A stretch of DNA of 64,000 bases from VRUE01 sp963812335 (lineage in GTDB: Bacteria; Actinomycetota; Thermoleophilia; Solirubrobacterales; 70-9): positions 273,743-337,742 of the forward strand of contig CAWEUU010000005.1 of the NCBI GenBank assembly GCA_963812335.1. The letters are read 5' to 3'. This document shows positions 36,880-47,399 of this stretch, piece by piece. Positions within the stretch are counted from its first letter, which is position 1. Every line of letters begins with the position of its first letter. The notes below the pieces were generated by a model, which did no database searches, was not told where the DNA came from, and worked only from the letters and a program-made list of their open reading frames with translations. The position numbers and the translations under genes are program-made.

Positions 36880-38569
36880 ATGAGCTGGAACGCCGAACTG
36901 GCCTGGATGCTCGTCCTCTTCCTCTTTCTCACCGCCGCGCCGGGCGTCGCCGCGGGGCTCTTCGCCGTGCGCCGCGGGGTCGCCGCGGTGCCCCTGGTGC
37001 TGGCGATCGCGCTCGCCGCCTCGGGCCTGGCGGCCTTCGGCTCCTTCTGGGCCTACTACGCGAGTCCCACCCTCGGTCAGGCCTGGGACTTCCTGGTCCT
37101 GTTCGGCTCGGTGCAGCTCGGTGCATGGGCCGTCTACCGGGGCGGGCTCGACCGCGATCTGCTTCGCGCCCTGCTGACGCCGCTGCTGCTCTGGGTCCTG
37201 GGCTCGGTCTTCGTCGTCTACTTCGGCTTCCTGCACGGGGGCACCGGGCACGCCCTGGGCGTCTCCTCGGCGCGCTTCTCCGGGCCGCTGCCGCCCGACA
37301 ACGACATTCCCCGCTTCTTCGCCGATTGGTTCGCGGCGCACGGCAGCCATGGGACGCCGCCGCTGTTCATCAACGAATGGCACATGAGCGACCGCCCCCC
37401 GCTGCAGGTGGGCTACGTGCTCTCTCAGCGGGCGTTCCTCGACGACACGGCCGAACTGCGCTACGAGGTCCTCTGCGTGATCGTGCAGTGTCTCTGGATC
37501 GTCGGCATGTGGGCGCTGCTCTGCGCCGCGCGCCTGCGCCCGCGGACGCGCGGCCTGGCGATGATCGCGGCGATGGTCAGCGACGTCGCGATCCTGCACG
37601 GCTTCTTCGTCTGGCCGAAGCTGATCGCGGCGGCTTTCCTGCTCGCCGCGCTCGCCCTGGTGATCTCACCGGAGTGGAGGCGCTACCGGACCGAGCCCTG
37701 GCTGGCGGGACTGCTCGCGGCCCTGCTCGCCCTGGCGATGCTCGGCGCACGGCTCGAGCATCTACGGTGCGATCCCGCTGGTCCTGATTGCGCTCTACCG
37801 CGGAGGACTGCCGAGCTGGCGCTGGATCGGCGCCGGCCTCGCCGTCGGGATCGTGCTGATGGGGTCCTGGTCGGCCTACCAGCGCTACGACGACCCGCCC
37901 GGCAACCGGCTGCTCAAGTGGCACCTCGGCGGCGACTGCAATCGACGACCGCGGCACCGTGGAAACGATCGGCGACGGCGATCGGCGCCTACGGCTGGGG
38001 GGACGCTTGAAAACAAGTGGAAAACTCGAAGGATATCGTCGGATCGCGGCGATCGAACTCTCGAGGGGCGGCGAGCGAGCTGGGGGCCGGCGACCTCGAC
38101 GGAGCGGAGGTCAACCTCGCCCCTTCTTCTTCCTGATCTCCTTCTCGCCGGTTGCTGCTGCTGGCGCCGATCGCGATGGCGGTGGCGCGCGCCGCGGCCG
38201 TCCGTCCGGCGCGAGTGGCGCTTCTCGCTGCTCTGCTGGTCCGTGGTCCTGATCGGCTGCTCGTCTGGGGCCTGCTGATGTTGGCGGGCCGCGGTCCAAC
38301 GCCCGGTCGACGTCGGCAGCATGCTGATCCCGCTCCTGGCCATCTGCGCCTCGGTGGCGGCCCTGCGCGCGATCCTGCCGCGCTTCGCGCTCTGGTACGT
38401 GGGACGCGAGCGGCGCTGACGCCGCGCTCCCCGTCACGCCTTCGATCCGCCCTCGGGCAGCGGCTACCGGTCCTCGCCGCCCTGCTCGCGGCAGCCGGCC
38501 TGGCGGCTTCGTCGTCCTCGCCTTCCGCGGGCGCGAGGCCTCGCGGGGGCCAATACACTCGCGCGCTGA
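36880..38569 (+). CDS. Multi-pass membrane protein, GT-C-like (frame breaks in second half)
   Basis: From the ATG at 36880 about 290 residues are in one frame with eight or more membrane segments: LAWMLVLFLFLTAAPGVAAG at the start, an external loop DNDIPRFFADWFAAHGSHGTPPLFINEWHMSDRPPLQVGYVLSQRAFL, and ILHGFFVWPKLIAAAFLLAA. After ~37750 the frame breaks repeatedly, but hydrophobic segments continue (IPLVLIALYRGGLPSWRW, GSMLIPLLAICASVAALRA). The loop NEWHMSDRPPLQ is one I have seen in actinobacterial membrane proteins annotated as unknown. It probably uses or moves lipid-linked sugars. It ends at a TGA overlapping the next ATG. Confidence 0.6.
38554..38559 (+). promoter_or_regulatory. -10 box before the first tandem GT-C gene
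   Basis: TACACT, within GGCCAATACACTCGC, lies 9 bases before the ATG at 38569. The same 15-base string recurs before 40247. Confidence 0.5.
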
Positions 38570-40259
38570 TGGCGTGGCCGAGGCCCAACGCCCCCGTGGT
38601 TCTCCTGGGCGCGGCGCTGCTTGCGTCGGCCGCGCTGCTGCTCGCCCTGACGAGTGGGCCTTCACTTTCTTCGAGGACACCTGGGACTTCCTGATCAAAC
38701 GGCGACGAGTTCACTGTTCATGCCATGGCTGAAGCGGCACAACGAGCACATCGTCGTCATCCCGGTCGCGATCGAGCTTGTCCTGCTGCGGCTCTTCGGG
38801 GATGTCCTTGGCGCTGCCTGAATAACTGCCTGCTCGATCGCCGCGTTGCTCGCCTCGGCGACGCTGCTCTTCGCTCCACGTCCGCTGCCGCCTCGGCACC
38901 TGGGCGGCGTTCATCGCCGCCGTCCTGCTGCTCTTCTTCGGGCCGGCCTGGCAGGGCATCCTCTGGCCGTTCGAGATCGGCTTCGTCGGCTCGATCCTGT
39001 TCCGACTGGCGATGCTGGTCGCGCTCGATCGTGACGATCGCCGCGGCGAAATCGCCGTCTACGCCTTTCTGACCGTCGCCGCCGGGTTCTCGAGCCTTGG
39101 CCTCGCGTTCGATCGCCGCGGCGGCGGTGGAGGTCTTTCTGCGCCGGCGCGAGCGCGGGCTCGGCCGCGCCTATGTCTTCGCGATCCCGGCGGCCCTCTC
39201 GGGTCCTGGTACCTCGGGCTGGGGGCATGAGCCGAGAGCCACCTCGGCAGGACCAACATCCTCTCCTACACGCTCTTCGTGCTCGAAGGGCTGGTGGCGT
39301 CGCTCGAGTCGCTGCTCGGCCTCGCCGAACGCGCCGCTTGAGGGCGTTGTGAAGGTCGGCTGGGGGCAGCCCCTGCTGGTCGCCGTCATCGGCCTGGTCG
39401 TCTACAGGCAAACGCGGCGGCCGGGCTTCTCGCGCGGCTTCTGGGTCGTCGCCGCGGCGCGATTGTGACCAACTGGTTTTTCTCGCTGCTTTTTCAACGA
39501 CATCCCGGTCGTGAGCCGACCACTGTGCCGCTACATGTACGCGGGCGGCGTCTTCGTTCTGCTGCTGGCGGCGGAGCTGCTGCGTGATGTCCGGTTCGGA
39601 CGCCAGGCGCTGCTCGTCTGCGGCGCGATCGCGCTGGCCGCGGTCGCCACGAACTCGTCATCCTTCGCGACGGCGGCCGCTGCTGGAAAACCAGACCGTC
39701 CTGACCAGGGCCGACCTGGCCGCGATCGAGATCTCGTGGCCCACGATCGACCCCAACTTCGCCCTCATCCCCGAAGTGGCGGGGACGACCTCGCTGATCG
39801 AGTCCAGGCGGGCAAGTACCTCGAAACCGAGCGCGAGAACGGCTCCCCCGCCTACACCCGGCCGAGCTCGAGGGCGCACCCGCCGGCGGCAGGCGGCAGG
39901 CCGACATCGTGCTCGGCCAGGCGCTGCCGATCTCGACCAGCACCTCCGCCGGCCTGCGCATCCAGGCCGGCGGCGAGCCGCGAGACTGTGCTTCGGCGGC
40001 GCCCCGGCCGAGCTGGCGATCTCACTCGGTGTCGACTCGGATCGAAGTCGAGCCGGGCCCCCATGCCGCCTTCAGCCTGCGCCGCTTCGCGACCGCGGGC
40101 TACCCGGTGCCGAACCGAAGGCGCTCCGGGCGACTCGACGACGCTGCTGAGCATTCTTCGCGATCCGGTGGCGCAACCGTGGTACCTGCGGCGGATGCGG
40201 TGCAGGCCGAAAGGATCTGCCGGCAGGCCAATACACTCGCCTGCCTGTGGCTTGGCTGA
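38569..40259 (+). CDS. GT-C-like membrane protein, tandem paralogue 1 (many frame breaks)
   Basis: About 560 residues if mended. It starts MAWPRPNAPVVLLGAALL; the first external loop reads FFEDTWDFLIKRR...PWLKRHNEHIVVIPVAIELVLLRLFG, then LGTWAAFIAAVLLLFFGPAWQGILWPFEIGFVGSILF, DRDDRRGEIAVYAFL, FSSLGLAF and VEVFLRRRERGLGRAYVFAIP. The external C-terminal half has LLENQTVLTRADLAAIEISWPTIDPNFALIPEVAGTTSLIE. The next gene repeats every one of these blocks. Breaks occur roughly every 100-200 bases, yet the segments stay in order, pointing to sequence error. The role is likely transfer of a polyprenyl-linked sugar outside the membrane. Confidence 0.68.
40232..40237 (+). promoter_or_regulatory. -10 box before the second tandem GT-C gene
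   Basis: TACACT lies 9 bases before the GTG at 40247, in the same GGCCAATACACTCGC string as before 38569. Confidence 0.5.
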
Positions 40260-41941
40260 GGCCGTAATCCGGCGATTGTCCTGCTGAGCGTCGCGCTGGG
40301 CGCCTCCGCTGTCCTGCTGGCTGGCGATCGGCAGGGACGCTGCACTTCAGGACGTGGGTCTTTCCTGCTCGAACGCAGGGGGCTCTTGGCGGGGGACTTC
40401 CTGCGGCCGCACAACAAGCACATCAGCGTGCTCTCGGTCGCGCTCGAGAAGCTGCTGCTGGCGCTGTTCGGGATGGGGTCGGCGCCTCCCCGAACGGGTG
40501 GCTGCTGACGGCGATGATCGCGGCGACGGCGGCGTTGCGGTTCGTGTCCGTGCGCCGCCGGCTCGGTGCCTGGGCGGCGATGACCGCCGCGGTCGTCGTG
40601 CTCTTCCTCGGCCCGGCCTGGGAGGTGATGAACAGGTCGTTTGAGATCGACGCTGGCCGGCTCGACCCTCGCCGGCCTGGGCATGCTGCTGGCGCTCGAT
40701 CGCGGCGATCGCCAGGGGAGACGTGGTGGCCTGTGCCCTGCTGGCGATCTCGATCGGCTTCTCCAGCCTTGGCATCCCCTTCCTCTTCGCGGCCCTCGTC
40801 GACATCGCCACGCGACGCCGCGAGCGCGGCTGGGGGCGCGCCTACGTCGCCGCCGTCCCGCTGCTCGCCTACGCGGCCTGGTACGTCGGTTGCGGCCACG
40901 ACGCGGAAAGCGCTGCGCTCGGTCCACAGCGAGCTGCCACTGCGCCGGTCTTCGTCGCCGAGGGGATCGCCTCCTCGCTCGCCTCGATCCTCGGGCTGCG
41001 CGCCCTGGCCGGGGGAATCGAGAGCCAGGAGGCGGCCTTGCCTCGGGCTGGCCGCTCTGCTTCTGGTCGCCGCTGTGGCCGGATACGCGCTCTGGCGCCG
41101 CCGCGGCGGCGGAAGCCTGCGCCTCCCGCGCCCGGCACCCGGGCTCTGGCCGGTACTCGGCGCGACGCTCGCCTTCTGGGGGCTGGCCGGGATCAACGAC
41201 CTGCCCGGCCGGGCGCCCTGGGCGAGCCGCTACATGCACGTCGGCGCGATCTTCGCCTTCCTGCTGCTGGCCAACCTGCTCGGCGGGAGTGCGGATTCCC
41301 CGCCGGGCGCTGGTTGCGGCGGGAGCGATCGCGGCGGTTGCCGTTGCTCTGAACTTGATCCCGCTGTTCGAAGGGCGCGACCGGCTGCGGGAGCAGAGCG
41401 TCCTTGCCCGCGCCGACCTGGCCGCAATCGAGATCGCGCGGCGCACCGTCGACCCCGGAATTCTGGCTCAGCCCCGAACTCGCGGGCACCGCCTCGTTGA
41501 TCAACGTCCACGCGGGCGCGTACTTGGCCGCGGTCGAAGACCACGGCTCCCCCGCCTACACCGCCGGCCGAACTCGGGCCGCGCCCGGAGCAGGGCCGGC
41601 GCTGGGCCGACGTCGTCCTCTCCCAGGCGCTGCCGGTTTCGACCGCCATGCGCGCCGTGCGTGCTCCTCGCCACGCCGGCGCCGACTGCGTTGAGCTCGC
41701 GGCGGCGCGGCGCGCTCCGGATCTGCGTCTGCGCCCCGGGGCGACACCGGATCGAAGTCGCTCCCGGCCCGCGCCGCCTCACTGGGCCTGCGCCGCTTCG
41801 CCTCGGGCGAATACCCGTCGCCGCTCGAAGGCGACGCCCGGCGGCTCGGACCCTGACGCTGCGGATCCCCGCGATGGGGATGTCCCGCAGCCCTGGCATC
41901 TGCGGGTCGACGCCAGGCAACCGGTCCGCGTCTGCCGCTGA
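40247..41941 (+). CDS. GT-C-like membrane protein, tandem paralogue 2 (many frame breaks)
   Basis: About 560 residues if mended, starting MAWLRP (GTG), parallel to MAWPRP of the preceding gene. Matching blocks: RPHNKHISVLSVALEKLLLALFGMGS, LGAWAAMTAAVVVLFLGPAWEV, FSSLGIPFLFAALVDIATRRRERGWGRAYVAAVPLLAYAAWY, DLPGRAPWASRYMHVGAIFAFLLLANLLGG and ARADLAAIEIARRTVDP. It ends WHLRVDARQPVRVCR, like the 20608 protein. With its neighbour it forms a tandem duplication. It converges on the ABC permease gene, 10 bases apart. Confidence 0.68.
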
Positions 41942-41951
41942 GCGCCTCCGG

Positions 41952-42806
41952 CTACAGCTCCTCGGCGATCGCGGGGCGCCTCGCGCTTGAAGATCCAGAC
42001 CCGAAGACGCAGACGGCGATGAAGATCGCGGCGGCGGGGATCAGGCCGGCGACGCCGCCGGCCGACCTCGGCCGCGGTGGGCGCGTCGGGTTCGAGCACC
42101 CAGACGCGGATCTGCTCGAAGATCACCGCCAGCGGGTTGATCATCAGCAGGTGTTCGTAGGTCGGGTTGTGGAAGACTTCGATCGGGTAGAGGATCGGCG
42201 TCGCGTAGAAGAGCACCTGGGCGACGCACGGTCCAGATGATCACCACGTCGCGGAAGCGCACGTAGAGGACCGAGAGCGCCATGCTCACCGCGGCGTGAA
42301 GACGAAGAGCAGCGCCAGCGGCGAGCGGGAACAGCAGCCAGGTCCAGGTCGGGTCGACGCCGAAGGCGAGGATGAAGGCGAAGACGACGACCAGGTTGAG
42401 GCAGAGGTTGAAGGCGCCGGTGAGGACGGTCGCGAGCGGGATCACCAGGCGCGGGAACTGGGTCTTGCGGACGACCCCCTCCTGGGCGACGACCGAGGTG
42501 ACCGCGTTCTGCGTCGCTTCCTGGAAGAAGGTGAAGAGGACGATCCGAGCAGCAGCAGCACCGGGTAGTTCGGCAGCGTCGCTGCCGACTTTGAAGACCT
42601 TGGTGAAGACGAAGAGCAGCACCCCGAACAGCATCAGCGGCCGGATCAGCGACCAGAGGTAGCCGAGCACGGTGCCGAAGTAGACGCGCTTGAACTCGGT
42701 CACCGACATCAGCCAGAGCAGGTCGAAGAAGCGCCGCGAGCCGCCGCCGAGCGCCGAGGGCCCGCGGACCTCGCGCAGCTCCGCCGGCTGCGCCTCCGCC
42801 GCTCAC
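41952..42806 (-). CDS. wzm: ABC-2 type polysaccharide export permease Wzm (frame breaks)
   Basis: About 280 residues once breaks near 42790, 42550, 42325 and 42220 are mended. The order is SRRFFDLLWLMSVTEFKRVYFGTVLGYLWSLIRPLMLFGVLLFVF, FQEATQNAVTSVVAQEGVVRKTQFPRLVIPLATVLTGAFNLCLNL, AVSMALSVLYVRFRDVVIIWTV, LFYATPILYPIEVFHNPTYEHLLMINPLAVIFEQIR and WIFKREAPRIAEEL. Six membrane segments and the NPxxxIFE-like end are those of Wzm/TagG/RfbA transporters, which flip a finished lipid-linked glycan. The start GTG overlaps the ATPase stop (GTGA). Confidence 0.85.
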
Positions 42807-44031
42807 GTCGCGCTCCTCGCCCTCGACCGTGCGCCTCGATCTCGTGCGGCAGCGAGACGATTCCGCGCGCGTGCGGCTCGCCGCCGAAGACGACGAAGTC
42901 GACGGCGTTGTGCGACGTGGAGGGCGACGCCGCCGCCGGCGCCGGTTGACGCCGCAGTGGACGAAGTAGCGGCCCGGCGCCAGCAGGTTCTCGATCTCGG
43001 CCTCGACCCTGACCCGCTCGCCGGCGGCGAGCGCGGTCGGAGCCGTCGCGTCGGCGACCCGGTCGCCGAACTGGAAGACGCCGACGCCGTCGGCGTTGGC
43101 GATGATGAAGCCGACGCCGATGCCCGGCAGCGTCGCGCAGGGCTTCGAGCTCGACCCGCAGCCGGATCCGCTGCCCGTGCTCGACGCTGGTCAGGCGCTC
43201 GCCGGCGGCGTCCTCGATCCAGGCGTCGAGCAGCCGCACCTCGTCGCTCGCCTCGGCGTCCGGTCGCCGGCTCCGGTCTCGCTGCCGCGTTCGAAGTTGA
43301 GCCGCAGGTAGCGCCGGCCGACCTCGGCCGGGTCGCCGATGTGCTGGATCTCGCCGTCGTCGATCAGCATCGCCCGGTGGCAGTACTCCTCGACCGTCGC
43401 CATGTCGTGGGTGACGAGGACGATCGTCTTGCCGGCCGCTTTCATCTCGCGGAAGGCGTCGGCGCACTTCTGCTGGAAGGCGGCGTCGCCGACCGCGAGC
43501 ACCTCGTCGATCAGCAGGATGTCGGCGTCGGCCTCCATCATCAGCGAGAAGGCGAGCCGGACCAGCATCCCCGAGGAGTAGTTCTTCAGCTTCAGGTCGA
43601 CGAAGTCCTCGAGCTCGGCGAACTCGATCACCGCGTCGAGCCGGCTCGCGCGTCTCCTGCGGGGTCAGGCCCATCATCACCCCGTTGAGGACGACGTTCT
43701 CGCGCGCGGTCAGCTCGGGGTTGAAGCCGACGCCGAGCTCGATGAAGGGCGCCAGCCGGCCGGCCATCCGGATCGTGCCCGCGTCGGCGCGGTAGATGCT
43801 GGCGAGCAGCTTCAGCAGGGTGCTCTTGCCGGAGCCGTTGCGCCCGACGATGCCGAAGAACTCGCCCTGGCGGATCTCGAAGGAGACGCCGTCGAGCGCC
43901 CGCAGCTCGCGGTAGTCGCGGCTGGCGAAGGGCCGCACGATCCGCTCTTTGAGCGAGTCGACGCGGTGGGTCGGGATGCGGAACGCCTTCTCCAGCCCCC
44001 GTGCCTCGATGGCTGTCGCGGTCGTCGACAC
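42803..44031 (-). CDS. wzt: ABC polysaccharide export ATPase Wzt with glycan-binding C-terminus (frame breaks)
   Basis: About 405 residues from the GTG at 44031. ATPase part: DGVSFEIRQGEFFGIVGRNGSGKSTLLKLLASI (Walker A), LKNYSSGMLVRLAFSLMMEADADILLIDEVLAVGD (signature and Walker B) and VLVTHDMATVEEYCHRAMLID. The C-terminal ~150 residues, VRLLDAWIEDAAGERLTSVEHGQRIRLRVELEAL...GRYFVHCGVN...VDFVVFGGE, match the Wzt_C beta-sandwich that reads the chain's capped end before export. The frame breaks near 43655 and at several points after 43270. The exact 3' end is uncertain; 42803 assumes overlap with the permease start. Its presence implies chain-terminus-dependent export, consistent with the methyltransferase in the locus. 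Confidence 0.86.
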
Positions 44032-44043
44032 GGCGCGGAACGC

Positions 44044-44049
44044 TAGCGT
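44044..44049 (+). promoter_or_regulatory. -10 box for a leaderless GT2 mRNA
   Basis: TAGCGT lies 9 bases before the ATG at 44059, in the 27-base gap between the divergent wzt and GT2 genes. Confidence 0.45.
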
Positions 44050-44058
44050 GGCGGGTCG

Positions 44059-45058
44059 ATGAACGCCCCATCCGTCGCGGTTGTGATCCCGAGCTGGAAC
44101 ACGATCGGCTTCCTGCCGGCCTGTCTGGAGTCGCTCGGCGGCCAGGGCGTCGGGCTGGAGACGCTGGTCGTCGACAACGGCTCCGAGGACGGCTCGGTCG
44201 ACTATCTCGAGCGCAAGGGCGTGCCCCACGTCCGCTGCCGCGCAACATCGGCTTCGCCGCCGCCGTCAATCTCGGGGTCGCGCGCACCGCGGCGGAGGCG
44301 GTCCTCGCCCTCAACGCCGACACCGTGCTCGAGCCGGGCTGCGTCGCAGCGCTGCTCGAGGCGCTCGAGGCCAATCCGACGCTCGGCGGAGTGCAGCCGC
44401 GCATCCTGCAGCTGGAGGGCGCGACGGCGGGCCCGGCCGCCGGCGGCCCGCCTCTACAGCGCCGGCCAGGCACTGACCGCGGACGGCCGCGCCTTCGAGC
44501 TGGGCATGGGCGAGGCGCAGGGGCGTGGAGCACCGCTCGCCGCGAGGTCTTCGGCGTCTGCGGCGCCGCCTGCCTGCTGCGCCGCGAGGCGTTCGAGCAA
44601 CTGGGTGGATACGACGAGACCTACTTCGCCTTCTATGAGGACGTCGACCTGAACGTGCGGGCGCGGATCGCCGGCTGGAGCTTCGAGTACGTTCCCGAGG
44701 CGGTCGTCTGGCACGTCGGCAACGCGTCCTGGCGGAGGGCTTCGAGCGCCCCGGGCGCCGACAACGCCCGCCTGGTCGCTCGCAACCGGCTCGCGACCCA
44801 GCTCAAGTTCATGCCGCTCGCCGCGACGCCGCGGATCGCCGCGGTCGAGGCCGGCTCGCTCTGCCCGCGCCGCCCGCGAGCGACGCCTGCTCGCCACCCT
44901 GCGCGGCAAGCTGGGCGCATTGCGCTGCTGGCGCCTGGCTCGCGCCGAGCGCCGGCTGCGGGGCGGCGACCTCGGCGGGCCACGGCTGGCTGGGGCGCTC
45001 GGGACCGTGCGCCGGCGCGGGTCGCGAGCGTTCGGGGCGGCGGAAGCAGCTGCCGTGA
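44059..45058 (+). CDS. GT2 rhamnosyltransferase-like glycosyltransferase (frame breaks)
   Basis: About 330 residues if mended: VAVVIPSWNTIGFLPACLESL, LETLVVDNGSEDGSVDYLE, then LPRNIGFAAAVNLGV after a break near 44240, VLALNADTVLEPGCVAALLEAL, FGVCGAACLLRREAFEQLGGYDETYFAFYEDVDLNVRARIAGW and VWHVGNASW. The FYEDVDL block and the NADT donor motif are those of WbbL/RfbN-like rhamnosyl-transferring GT2 enzymes. Further breaks fall near 44450, 44530 and 44870. It begins a two-gene unit divergent from the exporter; its presumed stop overlaps the next GTG. Confidence 0.78.
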
Positions 45059-47393
45059 CTCTGCCTCCGCGCCGGCCCGGGCGGCGATCGGCATTACGCG
45101 CAGGCGCCTGGCGTCGATTGCTGTCGGAGCGCACGAGGTGACCCTCATCGCGCGGCGCCGACGGCGGACGCCGACCGCGCCCGACTCCGGCGTGCGCGAG
45201 GCTTCGTCGAGCCTCGCGCCGCGGCTCGCGCGGTCGCCTTCAGCGACGACGCCATCGCCGCTCTGCCGCGGTCCTGGAGGCGATCGAGGACGCCTACGTC
45301 GACGGCGCGGCCCGACTACGTCGAGGTTCCCGACTCCGGCGCGCATGGCCTGGTCGCGATGCAGGCGCCGAGCGCTGCGGGCAACCCGCTGCTGCGCGAG
45401 ACACGTTTCTGCGGTGCAGCTCTGCGTCGAGCGACGAGTTGCTCAGCCTTCACGACCGCACCCACTCGAGCCCCGGCCGCCAGCTCGCTCGCCGACCTCG
45501 AGCGCGAGCAGTTGCGGCTGGCCGACGGCGATCATCTGGCGAGGCGGCGACACGCTCGACCTCTATCGCCGCTATTACCGCCGTTCCGCTGCCCGCAGCG
45601 GTGCGGATCGGGCCTCCGTTCGACCGCCCGGACGTCCCGCCGGCAATCCCGACCGCGACCTGGGCGAGCCGCTGCGGATCCTCTACGTCGGCCGATTGCA
45701 GCGCTTCAAGGGCGTGACTCGACCTGGCCGAGGCGCTGCCTGCAGGTTGCCCCGCGAGGACTGGGAGCTGACGATGATCGGCGCCGACACTCCGACGGCG
45801 CCGACGGGCCAGTCGATGCAGATGACCGTCGAGGAGGTCTTCGGCGACGACCCGCGGGTAACGCTCGAGGGTGCCGTCTCCTATGGGGACCTGCAGCGAC
45901 GCTTCGCCGAGCACGACCTGCTCGTCGTCCCCTCTCGGTTCGAGGTCTGGTCGAACGTGACGATGGAGGCGATGCGAGCCGGCCTCCCCGGTTCTCGCGA
46001 CGCCGGTCGGGGGCCCGGCGGAGCTGGTCGAGCCCGGGAGTCACCGGCTGGCTCACCGACGGGATCGGGCCGGCGGCGGTCCAGCGGGGCCTGCTGCGGT
46101 TGCTCGAAGATCGAGAGGAGGTCTGCGAGCAGCTCCGTGCCTCCGGCGCGATCTTCGAGCGCTTCCTCCGGCTCGCCGATCCGGAGCCGATCCTGGCGGG
46201 CTACGAGCGCGCTGCTCGGCTGCGCTCGACCCGCGCCAGCCGAGCCGCCGCCGCGGCCGCGGAGGAGCCGCTGGTCACCGGCGTCGTTCCCGTACTACCG
46301 CGCCTCGGCTACGTCGAGGAGGCGGTCGGGTCGCTGCTCGCCCAGACGCATCGCGAACCTCGAGGTCCTGGTCGTCAACGACGGCTCCTTCGAACCGGCC
46401 GACGCGGTGCTCGAGCGGCTCGCCGGCGATCGGCGGGTGCGCGTCGTCAACCAGCTGAACGGCGGCGAGTCCTCGGCCCGGAACCTGGGCGCACTGCTGG
46501 CCCGCGGCGAGTACGTGGTGATGCTCGACGCCGACAACGCGCTCGAGCCGGAGTTCGTCGCTCGCGCCCTGGAGTCGTTCGCCGCGGAGCCCGAGCTCGC
46601 CTACGTCTCCTGCTGGCTGCGGTTCGTCGGCCCCGACGGCTCGCCGTTCTCCGAACCCGACCGGCTACGCGCCGCTCGGAAACGGGGTGGTGCGCGACGA
46701 CAGCGAAAACTGGGACGGCGACACCGTCGCCATGCTCTCCCGCGCAGGCTCTTCGCCGAGCTCGGCTATGCGCTACGAGCCCGTCGGCGGCAATCCAGTC
46801 CGACTGGGAGCTCTACCGGTGGCTGCGGGAGGACGGCAGGTTCGGCGTCGTGATCCCGGAGCTGCTGGTCCGAGTACCGGGTCCTGGACGCATCGGCTGA
46901 TGCGGTCGCACGGCGACGGCATCGCACCACCGCAGCTGGGAGGAGGCGCTCTCGAGGCGGGTGCTGCGGCGCACCGGGTCGACCCGCGAGCGTCGAGGCG
47001 AGGCGCCCAGCGGACGACGAGGCGCGCGGGTCGAGGAGCTGCTGCGGGTGAACGGCGAGCTGGCGGCGGAGATCCGCAACCTTCAGGCTGGCCGCATCGA
47101 CGCCCCGCGCTCGGCCGCGACGCCGGCGCGCGCCGGGTCGGGCGACTGGCGGAAGAGCGCGATGCGCTGGCGGCCGAGCGCGATGCGCTGGCGGAAGAGC
47201 GCGACGCGCTGGCGGCCGAGCTCGAGGCGAGCCGGGCGGAGAGCGCCGGCCTGAGGCAACACGGCGAGGGACTGGGTCGGCGCGTCCAGGGTCAGGCCCG
47301 CCAGGTCGACGAGTGAGCCACGAGGTCAACCGGTTGCGCGGCGGCACCGCTGGGTTCCTGCGCCGCGCCCGCGCCCGCCTGCTGCGTCGCTGA
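45055..47393 (+). CDS. GT4-GT2 bifunctional glycosyltransferase with C-terminal coiled coil (many frame breaks)
   Basis: About 775 residues if mended; the N-terminus is uncertain. A GT4 domain comes first: LRILYVGRLQRFKGV, DWELTMIGADTPTAPTGQSMQMTVEEVFGD, VTLEGAVSYGDLQRRFAEHDLLVVPSRFEVWSNVTMEAMRAGLP. A GT2 domain follows in the same chain: YVEEAVGSLLAQTHRNLEVLVVNDGSFEPADAVLERL, VVMLDADNALEPEFVARAL and SDWELYRWLREDGRFGVVIPELLVRY. The last ~130 residues include a regular heptad coiled coil encoded by four 21-base repeats, then a basic tail. The GT4+GT2 order equals that of the 29932-32908 gene, so the two are probably paralogues. Confidence 0.72.
47146..47229 (+). repeat. Four tandem 21-base repeats coding a heptad coiled coil
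   Basis: Four units starting at 47146, 47167, 47188 and 47209 encode L-A-(E/A)-E-R-D-A (last unit LAAELEA). The period is exactly one heptad, and units 1/3 and 2/4 are most alike, suggesting growth by doubling of a 42-base pair. Confidence 0.85.
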
Positions 47394-47399
47394 GCGGGT

